From positions 310,001-374,000 of the forward strand of contig JAJTWR010000479.1 of assembly GCA_021613335.1 (NCBI GenBank): a DNA stretch of 64,000 nucleotides, written 5' to 3'. The stretch's first letter is position 1. Each line of letters starts with the position of its first letter. This stretch comes from Whitmania pigra. Its lineage: Eukaryota > Annelida > Clitellata > Hirudinida > Haemopidae. The position numbers and the translations under genes are program-made. Shown piece by piece: positions 17,751-26,060 of this stretch. Under the pieces are notes generated by a model that saw nothing but the letters and a program-made list of their open reading frames with translations, was not told the origin of the DNA and made no database searches.

Positions 17751-19520
17751 ATGGATTTTATAATAAAGGCAGTGCAAAAAGCCATTAAACAACTTTATAA
17801 TCAAAATATAAACGCCCAACAAATTACCTTACATGAAACGCGGAAAGAATTTGAAGGACAAATAACGATAGTGGCGTTTCCTTTTATAACAATTTCTAAA
17901 AAATCTCCCGAAGAAACCGCCTTTGATTTAGGCGCTTATTTGGTCGATAACTTGCCTGAGATTGTTAAATTTAATGTGGTAAAAGGATTTTTAAACCTAA
18001 GCATTGCCGATTCGTATTGGATTAATCTGTTTAATAATCACCTGCTGAGCAATGATTTTTTGAAAGTAAAACCAAAAGGTAAAAAAGTGATGGTTGAGTA
18101 TTCATCGCCTAATACTAACAAACCTTTGCACCTGGGGCATATGCGTAATAACCTGCTGGGCTTTTCGGTTTCTGAGTTGCTAAAAGCTGTTGGATATGAA
18201 GTGATTAAGGTTAATTTGGTGAACGATAGAGGTATTCACATCTGTAAATCGATGTTGGCTTGGCAGAAATACGGCGCCGGCGAAACGCCGGAAAGCACAG
18301 GTTTAAAAGGAGATCATTTAGTGGGTAAATACTATGTGATTTTTGATAAAGCTTATAAACAGGAAATAGAAACCTTAAAAGCCGAAGGACAAACCGAAGA
18401 GGAAGCAAAAAAAAATGCGCCCTTAATTAAGCAAGCGCAGCAAATGCTGCAAAAATGGGAAGCCGGAGATACGGAGGTGGTTGATTTATGGAAAAAAATG
18501 AATAGTTGGGTTTACGATGGCTTTAGCGTGTCGTATAAAAAAATGGGGGTTGATTTTGATAAATTTTACTACGAAAGCAATACTTATCTTTTAGGTAAGA
18601 ATAGTATCGAAGAAGGACTAAAAAAAGGAGTTTTCTTTAAAAAAGAAGACGGTTCTGTTTGGGTAGATTTGACGGCCGACGGCTTAGATCAAAAATTGCT
18701 GCTTCGCAAAGACGGCACTTCGGTTTACATGACACAGGATATTGGCACAGCGCAATTGAAATACGATGAATTTAAAATGGATAAATCTATATATGTTGTT
18801 GGCAACGAGCAAGATTATCATTTTAAAGCGCTTTTTCTCATTTTTAAAAAATTAGGTAAAACTTGGGCCGATGACTCGTATCACCTCTCTTACGGAATGG
18901 TAGATTTGCCTTCAGGAAAGATGAAAAGCAGAGAGGGTACTGTAGTTGATGCCGATGATTTAATGGCTGAAATGGTGGCCACAGCCAAGCGACAAACAGA
19001 AACTTTGGGTAAAACCAACGATTTTACAGAACAAGAAAAAGAAGTTTTGTATCAAAACATCGGAATGGGAGCCTTAAAGTACTTTTTGTTAAAAGTAGAA
19101 CCTAAAAAACGATTGTTGTTTGATCCTGTAGAAAGCATCGATTTTCAAGGCCATACCGGGCCGTTTATTCAATATACCCATGCCCGTATAAAATCTTTAT
19201 TGGCCAAGGCCGGATATAAAGTTTCACAACATTCAAAAGTTGATACGCTAACTGATACGGAACGGGATATGTTGCTGTTGTTAACAAAATATCCGAACGA
19301 AATCAAAGCCGCCGCCGTTGCCTACAACCCCGCTATGTTGGCAAATTATTTGTACGATGCGGCCAAGTTGTTCAATAAATTTTACCATGAAACGCCGCCA
19401 ATTATAAAGGAAGCAAATATAGATTTAAAACAGCATCGTTTAAATATCTGTAAAACTACTGCCAATGTAATTAAGGAAGGAATGAAGATTTTGGGTATCC
19501 ATGTTCCGGAGAGGATGTAA
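17751..19520 (+). CDS. argS: Arginyl-tRNA synthetase
   Basis: A class I aminoacyl-tRNA synthetase of 589 residues that charges tRNA-Arg. Features in order are the N-terminal Add-1 domain that reads the tRNA D-loop (1-100), the catalytic Rossmann core with SSPNTNKPLHLGHMRNN (HIGH motif HLGH at 127-130), DRGIH, the KMSKS-equivalent GKMKSREG near residue 390, and the C-terminal anticodon-binding DALR domain including HTGPFIQYTHARI and ending IHVPERM. Length is normal. It is divergent from the arginine deiminase pair, so arginine use and arginine breakdown share a control region. Confidence 0.96.
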   Translation: MDFIIKAVQKAIKQLYNQNINAQQITLHETRKEFEGQITIVAFPFITISKKSPEETAFDLGAYLVDNLPEIVKFNVVKGFLNLSIADSYWINLFNNHLLSNDFLKVKPKGKKVMVEYSSPNTNKPLHLGHMRNNLLGFSVSELLKAVGYEVIKVNLVNDRGIHICKSMLAWQKYGAGETPESTGLKGDHLVGKYYVIFDKAYKQEIETLKAEGQTEEEAKKNAPLIKQAQQMLQKWEAGDTEVVDLWKKMNSWVYDGFSVSYKKMGVDFDKFYYESNTYLLGKNSIEEGLKKGVFFKKEDGSVWVDLTADGLDQKLLLRKDGTSVYMTQDIGTAQLKYDEFKMDKSIYVVGNEQDYHFKALFLIFKKLGKTWADDSYHLSYGMVDLPSGKMKSREGTVVDADDLMAEMVATAKRQTETLGKTNDFTEQEKEVLYQNIGMGALKYFLLKVEPKKRLLFDPVESIDFQGHTGPFIQYTHARIKSLLAKAGYKVSQHSKVDTLTDTERDMLLLLTKYPNEIKAAAVAYNPAMLANYLYDAAKLFNKFYHETPPIIKEANIDLKQHRLNICKTTANVIKEGMKILGIHVPERM

Positions 19521-19883
19521 AATGAGCGTTGTTTTTTTGTTGGCTGAAAATAATTTAAAAGCAAAAACATTGTCTTTTTACTTCTTGAGTAGTTAAACAT
19601 TTATTTCGTTTTTTGAGATGCCGGGCGGATACAACAAAAAAGTTAAAGGTTGTTTTTGTTAATTTTTTTTCGTCGCTTAAACTGAGCTAGCGAATTATGC
19701 GAGGCAAAAAACGGTGTAAATATGCTTCTGATGCAATACCTGAAAAACGTACTTTAAACGGGTAGGCGTATTTTGGAGTTTTAGAGGCAAAGCATAACCG
19801 GGGTTAAATTTTTGGATCTCCGTTTTTTAGCTTTAAGCGTTTTTTTGAGGCGCGGTTTAACTTTGCTCTCAAACATGCTGTCT
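19521..19883. other. 363-base gap between convergent argS and ychF, no gene recognised
   Basis: AT-rich with several T-tracts but no hairpin followed by a T-tract that I would call a terminator, and no coding signal. Confidence 0.5.
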
Positions 19884-20978
19884 TTAAACATTAAACCTGA
19901 AGTGCATAATATCTCCGTCTTCAACAATATAGGTTTTGCCTTCAACGCTTAATTTTCCCGCTTCTTTGCAGGCGCTTTCTGAACCGAGCGTTATAAAATC
20001 AGGGTATTTAATTACTTCGGCTCGAATAAATCCTTTTTCAAAGTCCGAGTGGATAACGCCGGCGGCCTGCGGAGCTGTAAAGCCTTTGGTAATAGTCCAA
20101 GCTCTTACTTCTTGAACGCCGACGGTAAAATAAGTGTAAAGATTTAATAATTTATAAGCAGCCCTGATCAGTTTGCTTACCCCGCTTTCACTCAGCCCTA
20201 AATCAGTTAAAAACAATTGGCGTTCTTCATAGCTTTCTAATTCGGCAATTTCGCTTTCAATTTTTGCAGAAATAACCAATACTTCTGCATTTTCATCTTT
20301 CACCGCTTCTTTAACTAAATCAACATATTTATTGCTTTTCACCGCCGAAACCTCATCAACATTGCATACATACAAAACGGGTTTTTGCGTTAGCAAACCC
20401 AAATCCTCGATTATTTCAAAATCTTCAGGAAGCAAGGAGGCCGTACGCGCTGATTTGCCCGTTTCTAAATGCATTTTTACAACCGAAAGCGTCTCAAAAA
20501 CTTTTTTGGCATCTTTATCGTTTTTAGCTTGCTTTTCTACTTTTTGAATACGCTTCGTCACTGTATCAAGGTCTTTAAGTTGTAATTCGGTATCGATGAT
20601 TTCTTTATCGCGAACCGGGTCTACCGAACCGTCTACATGGATAATATTTTCATCCTCAAAGCAGCGTAACGCATGGATTATAGCATGGGTTGTCCGGATG
20701 TTACTTAAAAACTGATTGCCTAACCCTTCTCCAACAGAAGCTCCTTTTACCAAACCGGCAATGTCTACAATTTCGATAGTATTGGGTACCAATTTGTTGG
20801 GTTTTACCAATTCGGCCAATTTATTTAAACGATTATCAGGAACGGTAATTACCCCTATATTTGGTTCTATTGTGCAAAAAGGAAAATTTGCCGACTGCGC
20901 CTTAGCCTTAGATAAACAATTAAACAAAGTAGATTTTCCGACGTTGGGTAAGCCAACAATGCCGCATTGTAATGCCAT
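19884..20978 (-). CDS. ychF: Redox-regulated ATPase YchF (OLA1 family)
   Basis: A 364-residue Obg-related P-loop protein that prefers ATP and associates with ribosomes. It has GLPNVGKST (9-17, Walker A), the switch II region DIAGLVKGASVGEGLGNQFL (the ANFPFCTIEPN switch I precedes it), a long coiled coil (about 125-200), the NVDE segment in place of canonical NKxD (the specificity change that favours ATP) and a C-terminal TGS domain (about 280-364). Length matches E. coli (363). A perfect -7 box is found 143 bases upstream of the start. Confidence 0.96.
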   Translation of the reverse strand: MALQCGIVGLPNVGKSTLFNCLSKAKAQSANFPFCTIEPNIGVITVPDNRLNKLAELVKPNKLVPNTIEIVDIAGLVKGASVGEGLGNQFLSNIRTTHAIIHALRCFEDENIIHVDGSVDPVRDKEIIDTELQLKDLDTVTKRIQKVEKQAKNDKDAKKVFETLSVVKMHLETGKSARTASLLPEDFEIIEDLGLLTQKPVLYVCNVDEVSAVKSNKYVDLVKEAVKDENAEVLVISAKIESEIAELESYEERQLFLTDLGLSESGVSKLIRAAYKLLNLYTYFTVGVQEVRAWTITKGFTAPQAAGVIHSDFEKGFIRAEVIKYPDFITLGSESACKEAGKLSVEGKTYIVEDGDIMHFRFNV

Positions 20979-21120
20979 TTAGTAATTTTGCTGTTGAAAT
21001 TTAAACTTTAGTTTTTTTCATTTTGACGGCAGATAAAAGCTAAAAGAAATGGTAAAAACGCTTGTTTTAAACTTTTGCTTTTACGCTTAATTTTAAGCTC
21101 TTACCTTTCACAAAATGCCG

Positions 21121-21128
21121 CAAAGATA
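21121..21128 (-). promoter_or_regulatory. Candidate -7 element for ychF
   Basis: TATCTTTG on the minus strand, perfect TANNTTTG. It would give a leader of about 136 nt before the ychF ATG. The -33 spacing is poor. Confidence 0.25.
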
Positions 21129-21206
21129 TTAATTTTTACTACCTAAAGCCTAACAATTTGTAGAGTATTTAATTTTAATTAATTTTAGCCCTTAAATATA
21201 AAACGA

Positions 21207-21671
21207 ATGGATCAACAACAAAACGAAGAACAAGCGTTTCCTGAACTGAAAGTAACCGAAGAAATACGAAGCTATTTGTATGAAACGACAAAATGGGCAA
21301 ATTTTTTAGCCATAGTGGGTTTTGTGACAACAGGATTTTTATTGATAATTGCATTTGCCATTTACAGATCGGTTAAAACCAATTTGCAGCAAGCCGTTGT
21401 GTTGAGTTTATTAGGCGATGTAAAGGATAGGGCCCAAATAATTGTTTTCTTAATAATTTATGCCTTTGCTATATTATATCCAAGTATGCTTTTGTTTAAA
21501 TTTTCCAAACAAGGAAAACTGGGAATATTACACGGCGACCAGGAAGCATTAAATCAATCTTTAGCCCGAATAAAATCGCTTTTCAAATATTATGGAATAA
21601 TTGCCATTATTTGCATTGTGCAAAGCCTGTTAATTATCATCAGCGCTTTGTTTGGAAAAGCGATTTATTAG
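21207..21671 (+). CDS. DUF5362-like membrane protein
   Basis: A 154-residue protein with an acidic N-terminal tail of about 30 residues, then four predicted membrane spans (about 33-55, 72-95 including the loop edge, 80-100 and 127-150). The YETTKWANFLAIVGFV segment leading into the first span resembles the DUF5362 family found in Bacteroidota. Function is unknown. It stands alone between divergent ychF and convergent PUR-type genes, with an ATG start and no clear promoter box. Expression can be argued only from its intact, well-conserved-looking frame. Confidence 0.6.
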   Translation: MDQQQNEEQAFPELKVTEEIRSYLYETTKWANFLAIVGFVTTGFLLIIAFAIYRSVKTNLQQAVVLSLLGDVKDRAQIIVFLIIYAFAILYPSMLLFKFSKQGKLGILHGDQEALNQSLARIKSLFKYYGIIAIICIVQSLLIIISALFGKAIY

Positions 21672-21721
21672 GATTTACGAAACAAAAGCCCACATTAAGC
21701 GAGATTTTGTTTGTACGTATC

Positions 21722-22039
21722 TTAAAAAATAAAATCATCAGATTTCGAATATTCTCCATTTTCAGAATACTCGTACCGTTTTTCAACAACTTCCTGATTT
21801 GATTTAATGTAATCGATAGTTTCGTTTAATCCTTCCGTAAATTTTTCAAAATCTTCCTTGTACAAGAAAATTTTATGTTTAACAAACGTCCCGTCTTCCA
21901 ATCTCTTTTTGCTCTCGGTAAGAGTTAAATAATAATCTCCCGCGCGAGTGGCTTTGACGTCGAAAAAATACGTTCTTTTACCGGCTCTTACTTTCTTTGA
22001 AAAAACCTCTTCTCTATCTTTGTTTTCAAAATCTCCCAT
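21722..22039 (-). CDS. PUR-alpha-like DNA/RNA-binding protein (DUF3276)
   Basis: A 105-residue single PUR-repeat protein. The pattern EEVFSKKVRAGKRTYFFDVKATRAGDYYLTLTESKK followed by a helix with two acidic-aromatic clusters matches the DUF3276/PUR family of Bacteroidota and spirochetes, which bind single-stranded nucleic acid as dimers (this range is quoted by motif only: KRTYFFDVK, DYYLTLTESKK, FLYKEDFEKF). The C-terminal 15 residues are acidic and probably disordered. It has the best promoter in the window by spacing (22070-22101), with a tandem 21-bp repeat immediately upstream. Cellular role in bacteria is not settled. Confidence 0.85.
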   Translation of the reverse strand: MGDFENKDREEVFSKKVRAGKRTYFFDVKATRAGDYYLTLTESKKRLEDGTFVKHKIFLYKEDFEKFTEGLNETIDYIKSNQEVVEKRYEYSENGEYSKSDDFIF

Positions 22040-22069
22040 TTCTTTATGTATTTGGTTTTTAGATGGAAG

Positions 22070-22101
22070 TAAATATAAGGTATTAAAAGCTAAACTTCAA
22101 A
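22070..22101 (-). promoter_or_regulatory. Promoter of the PUR-type gene
   Basis: Minus strand: -33 TTTG (22098-22101), 20-base spacer, -7 TATATTTA (22070-22077, seven of eight consensus positions). The transcript would start near 22062, leaving a leader of about 22 nt. Confidence 0.55.
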
Positions 22102-22106
22102 AAGAT

Positions 22107-22148
22107 TTTTGTCATTAACAAATAAAATTTTGTCATTAACAAATAAAA
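22107..22148. repeat. Exact tandem duplication of a 21-bp unit with a symmetric core
   Basis: Units 22107-22127 and 22128-22148 are identical. Each holds TTTGTCATTAACAAA, whose ends TTTGT and ACAAA are inverted repeats. The array starts 6 bp upstream of the -33 box of the PUR-type gene, a usual position for an activator or repressor site with two adjacent dimers. Confidence 0.65.
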
Positions 22149-22194
22149 AATTAAAAGAGCAGGTTTTGTTGTTTAAAAGTTTTAAAAATTAAAT

Positions 22195-23988
22195 TTATTC
22201 CATGATGCGCTCGGCTTCTTCCAGCAGTTGATTTTGGTATATTCCGGCATAAACATGGTGATTATCCAATAATTGTTGATGAGCGCCTTGCTCTATAATT
22301 TCGCCATTATCTAAAACAATAATTTTATCGGCATTTTTAATGGTAGAAATACGGTGAGCAATTAATATGGTGGTTTTATTTTTCATAATTCGACCTAAAT
22401 TGCTTAAAATTTCTTCCTCCGTTTTAGTATCTACAGCAGATAAACAATCGTCAAAAATTAATATTTCAGGCTTTTTGATTAAAGCCCTGGCTATAGAAAT
22501 ACGTTGTTTTTGTCCGCCTGATAAGGTAATGCCTCTTTCGCCCAGTATGGTTTCAAATTTTAAATCAAAGTCAATGATGTTTTGATAAACGGCAGCATCT
22601 TTTGCGGCTTGTTCTATTGTGGCCATATCAATTTTAGGGCTGCCAAAAGAAATGTTGTTTTTAATGGTGTCAGAAAAAAGAAAAACCTCCTGCGGGACAT
22701 ATCCTATTTGGTTTCTCAAATAGTTCAAATCATATTCTTTTAGTTCAACTCCGTCAAGTAAAATTTTACCGCTATTGTAATCGTACATCCGCATAATCAG
22801 ATTAGCTAAGGTAGATTTTCCCGAGCCTGTTTTGCCGATAATGGCTACAAATTGTCCATGTTCAATATTAAAATTGATGTTTTTCAACGCTTGAATACCG
22901 GTATCGGCATAAGTAAAGTTAAGATCTTTAAACTCGAAATTGCCTGAAATGAGGTCTTTACGTTGTTCGATTGAAAAAATATCCGGCTTAAGGTTTAAAA
23001 ATTCGTTTATCCGTTTTTGCGATGCGGCGGCCCGTTGGATAAGCGTGGTTACCCAACCTAACATGGTAACAGGAAAAGTAAGTTGATTAACATACACAAT
23101 AAACTCCGCAATGTTTCCGGCGGTAATAGAACCTTGTATTGCTAAACGACCGCCTATAAAAACAGTAAGAATAGTGCTTATACCTACCAACAAGAGCATG
23201 CTTGGGAAAAACAATGCTTGCGCTTGTACCAAACCCATTGAGTTATTTTTATAGCTAATACTTTCCTGGGCAAAAACGGCTTGATGTTGTTTTTCTCTTA
23301 CAAAAGATTTAATTACCCGAATGCCCGAAAAGCTTTCCTGCACAAAGTTTGAAAGTTTTGAAAGTTGCGCTTGTATCTGTTCGCTTTTATGGTTGATAAT
23401 GATGTTAACGTAATAGATAATAAACACTAAAACAGGTAATGGCATTAGGCAATAAAAAGTCAGGGTAGGGTTTACCTTAAACATAAAATAGATAATCAGT
23501 ATAAACAAAACGGAGGTGTTTACCGCGTACATAATAGCAGGGCCAACATACATTCTAACCCTGTTTACATCTTCTGTAGCCCTGTTCATTAAATCGCCCG
23601 TATTGTTACGACGGTAAAAAGCCAGACTAAGGCGCTGGTAATGAGCATAAATTTCATTTTTCAGATCAAACTCGATATGACGAGACATCAAAATAATGGT
23701 TTGCCGCATAAAAAAAAGAAACAAACCGCGTAAAACATATAAAAACACAATAAGCAGGGCGAAAAAAAGTAAACCGCTTCCAAAAATATCATAAGCCAGT
23801 TGCCCGCGATCAAAACCCTGATAAAGTTGGTAAATACGAATGTTTTCTATAATAAGATTAAAAGCATGGGCAACCACCTGCGCCGGAACAACCCCAAAAA
23901 TATTGGAAATGATGACAAAAAATATACCGGGTATAACCCACCATTTATATTTATAAAAATATTTGTTGAGGTAAAAAAGATCTTTCAT
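22195..23988 (-). CDS. ABC exporter half-transporter with non-canonical Walker B
   Basis: A 597-residue type IV ABC exporter: six membrane spans (about 15-310) fused to one nucleotide-binding domain. Walker A GKTGSGKST is at about 385-393, signature LSGGQ at about 489-493, and the switch His in IAHR at about 545. The Walker B reads ILIFDD, so the catalytic glutamate position (about 514) is Asp. That substitution is typical of the degenerate site in heterodimeric exporters such as MdlA/B or TM287/288, yet no partner half-transporter is adjacent. It may pair with a distant subunit or work slowly as a homodimer. Substrate is unknown: lipid or drug export is family expectation only. It stands alone, divergent from nusB. 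Confidence 0.88.
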   Translation of the reverse strand: MKDLFYLNKYFYKYKWWVIPGIFFVIISNIFGVVPAQVVAHAFNLIIENIRIYQLYQGFDRGQLAYDIFGSGLLFFALLIVFLYVLRGLFLFFMRQTIILMSRHIEFDLKNEIYAHYQRLSLAFYRRNNTGDLMNRATEDVNRVRMYVGPAIMYAVNTSVLFILIIYFMFKVNPTLTFYCLMPLPVLVFIIYYVNIIINHKSEQIQAQLSKLSNFVQESFSGIRVIKSFVREKQHQAVFAQESISYKNNSMGLVQAQALFFPSMLLLVGISTILTVFIGGRLAIQGSITAGNIAEFIVYVNQLTFPVTMLGWVTTLIQRAAASQKRINEFLNLKPDIFSIEQRKDLISGNFEFKDLNFTYADTGIQALKNINFNIEHGQFVAIIGKTGSGKSTLANLIMRMYDYNSGKILLDGVELKEYDLNYLRNQIGYVPQEVFLFSDTIKNNISFGSPKIDMATIEQAAKDAAVYQNIIDFDLKFETILGERGITLSGGQKQRISIARALIKKPEILIFDDCLSAVDTKTEEEILSNLGRIMKNKTTILIAHRISTIKNADKIIVLDNGEIIEQGAHQQLLDNHHVYAGIYQNQLLEEAERIME

Positions 23989-24112
23989 TTATCGCAAAAA
24001 TACAGAATTTGTTTTAGGCATTTAAGCAGTGGAGAGCATGGCGTAAAATTGCGCATGAAAAAACATTATAAATATAACCCATAAAAGTAACTAAGCTATC
24101 AAAATAATTGAA

Positions 24113-24120
24113 TATATTTG
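24113..24120 (+). promoter_or_regulatory. Candidate -7 element for the nusB operon
   Basis: TATATTTG, perfect TANNTTTG, giving a leader of about 88 nt before nusB. No good -33 match. Confidence 0.35.
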
Positions 24121-24214
24121 CCGACAAAATAGTTAAATTGCAGAAAAAAGATCAGTGAACTATATTAAATCATCTTATTAATTAAAAGGATTAATAACTA
24201 TTCGTTCTTATACT

Positions 24215-25168
24215 ATGTTAAACAGAAGGCTTCTCAGAATTAAAGCGTTGCAAAATATTTATTCTTGGCATCTTACAATGAAGAAGGATTTATTGAGCAG
24301 CCAAAAAAAATTAATGAAAAGCATTGACGAGGTATACGAGATGTATATCAAAATGTTGTCGTTGATTGTGGAGGTAACCGAATACGCAGAAATTGACGCA
24401 GTCGAGCGAATCAATAAACATTTACCTACTAAAGAAGATTTAAATCCGAATAAAAAATTGTTTTACAACAGGTTTGCAAATTTGTTGAAACAAAATCCGG
24501 AGTATATTGCCGAGGTAAAAAAATATAAGGTTAACTGGTTTGTAGATTCTGATATGCTGAAATCGGTTTTCAATAAATTAAAAGAAGCCAAAGAATATGA
24601 AACTTATTTGGCAGACGATACCGCAGAAACGCTGGAAAGCTCTAAAGAGATTATCAAGTTTATTTTTAGAAAAGTTTTGTTAAAAAGCCAGAGCGTTTTA
24701 CAAGATTTTGAAGATAAATTTATCAATTGGGCTATTGATAGGGAAGTGATGCAAAGCATGGTTGCCAAAACGCTGAAAAATTTTGTTGAAGAAGATCCTC
24801 TTAAAAATAAATTAATACCTATTAGCGCCGATTGGGAGCAAGACAGCCTCTTTGTAAAAAATCTTTTTTCTCATACTTTAAAAAATGACGATAAATATCA
24901 AGAATTGATTGCCGATCGGACAAAGAATTGGGAAAGCGATCGCATTGCCTTGATGGATACTGTTTTGATGAAGATGGCAATTTGTGAAATGATACATTTC
25001 CCGTCAATTCCAGTTAAAGTAACCATTAACGAATATTTGGAGTTATCGAAAGATTACAGTACGCCGAAAAGTAATTTATTTATCAACGGTATTTTGGATA
25101 AAGTTTTAAATGATCTGAAAAAGATTAACGACATTAAAAAAACAGGAAGAGGTTTAATTGAAGAATAA
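24215..25168 (+). CDS. nusB: Transcription antitermination factor NusB, long Bacteroidota form
   Basis: Binds BoxA RNA with NusE/S10 in antitermination complexes on rRNA operons. At 317 residues it is more than twice the E. coli length (139). The N-terminal NusB helix is at the very start (NRRLLRIKALQNIYSWHL, an Arg-rich BoxA-binding face). The rest of the fold is at the C-terminus (about 240-310: RIALMDTVLMKMAICEM, then IPVKVTINEYLELSKDYSTPKSNLFINGILDKV). About 130-150 charged helical residues are inserted between. First gene of an operon: its stop TAA overlaps the next ATG as TAATG. Confidence 0.9.
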   Translation: MLNRRLLRIKALQNIYSWHLTMKKDLLSSQKKLMKSIDEVYEMYIKMLSLIVEVTEYAEIDAVERINKHLPTKEDLNPNKKLFYNRFANLLKQNPEYIAEVKKYKVNWFVDSDMLKSVFNKLKEAKEYETYLADDTAETLESSKEIIKFIFRKVLLKSQSVLQDFEDKFINWAIDREVMQSMVAKTLKNFVEEDPLKNKLIPISADWEQDSLFVKNLFSHTLKNDDKYQELIADRTKNWESDRIALMDTVLMKMAICEMIHFPSIPVKVTINEYLELSKDYSTPKSNLFINGILDKVLNDLKKINDIKKTGRGLIEE

Positions 25169-25593
25169 TGAAAAATATTATTTGGGCATTAATCGTAGCT
25201 TGTTTAGCAACAGCCTGTCAAAGCCAGCCAACCAAAAAAAACCAGTCTGATAAGGAAAAGATTGCCGCAGCAGATGCCCCTAAAGTAAAATTTGAAAAAC
25301 CAATATATGATTTTGGAACCATTATCATGGGCCAAAAGGTGATGTACGAATTTAAGTTTAAAAATGTAGGCAAATCGCCTTTGGTTATTAAAAATGCCAT
25401 GGCAGCTTGCGGATGTACCGTCCCTGATTACCCTGTTGAACCCATTTTGCCCAATAAAACCGGAACTATAAAAGTTATTTTTGACAGTCAAGGCAAGTTT
25501 GGTAAACAAGATAAGGTGATAACTTTAAAATCGAATGCGCAGCCTGAAATGGAAACGTTGCGCCTGGTAGGGGAGGTGTTAAATAAAAAATAG
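25168..25593 (+). CDS. DUF1573 lipoprotein
   Basis: A 141-residue exported lipoprotein. The signal peptide MKNIIWALIVACLATAC ends in a lipobox (lipid Cys17), followed by a Lys-rich linker and an Ig-like DUF1573 domain (about 43-140) with YDFGTIIMGQKVMYEFKFKN and the AACGCTVPDYP segment, whose two cysteines are conserved. DUF1573 proteins are abundant and of unknown function in Bacteroidota, often with envelope or secretion genes. Start overlaps nusB by one base (TAATG), so translation is coupled. YajC follows after 73 bases. Confidence 0.85.
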   Translation: MKNIIWALIVACLATACQSQPTKKNQSDKEKIAAADAPKVKFEKPIYDFGTIIMGQKVMYEFKFKNVGKSPLVIKNAMAACGCTVPDYPVEPILPNKTGTIKVIFDSQGKFGKQDKVITLKSNAQPEMETLRLVGEVLNKK

Positions 25594-25666
25594 TTTTAAG
25601 AGATACAATCCTACTACATTTACATTAATTTAAACATTTTAATCGTTAAATAAAAAAAAGAAAACA

Positions 25667-25993
25667 ATGATATCAACAATTTTGTTACAAGCAGGCGGAA
25701 ATCAATTAATAACTACCATCTTACCTATGGTTTTAATTATGGTAGTTTTCTATTTTTTTATGATCAGGCCTCAGGTTAAAAAGGCAAAAGAGCATAAGAA
25801 ATTGATAGAAACGCTTGCCATAGGCGATAGAATAATTACAACGGCAGGCATACACGGTAAAATTGTGAGCGCTAATGATACTACTTTTCTTATAGAAACA
25901 GAAGGCGGGGCAAAAATCCGTTTCGATAAATCGGCTATTTCGTTAGATGCAACCAAAGTTTTGAAAACGGGCACAGTGTCTGCTAAATCATAA
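25667..25993 (+). CDS. yajC: Preprotein translocase accessory subunit YajC
   Basis: A 108-residue single-span membrane protein of the SecDF-YajC complex. The hydrophobic span (about 16-34, ending FYFFMIRPQ) carries the conserved IRPQ-KK junction. The cytoplasmic part has the typical IGDRIITTAGIHGKIVSANDT pattern. The family usually has about 90-110 residues. The gene sits in the Bacteroidota arrangement with nusB, DUF1573, ybbR and coaE. Confidence 0.94.
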   Translation: MISTILLQAGGNQLITTILPMVLIMVVFYFFMIRPQVKKAKEHKKLIETLAIGDRIITTAGIHGKIVSANDTTFLIETEGGAKIRFDKSAISLDATKVLKTGTVSAKS

Positions 25994-26007
25994 AGCAGTT
26001 ATAAAAA

Positions 26008-26052
26008 ATTGCTGAAATGGTTTGATGATTTAGTCGGCTCATTTTTAGCAAT
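26008..26052 (+). promoter_or_regulatory. Imperfect hairpin between yajC and the YbbR gene
   Basis: ATTGCT (26008-26013) with AGCAAT (26047-26052) and inner AAATG/CATTT pairing around a small bulge. No T-tract follows. Could be an RNA processing or attenuation element; low certainty. Confidence 0.3.
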
Positions 26053-26060
26053 CTCATCCT

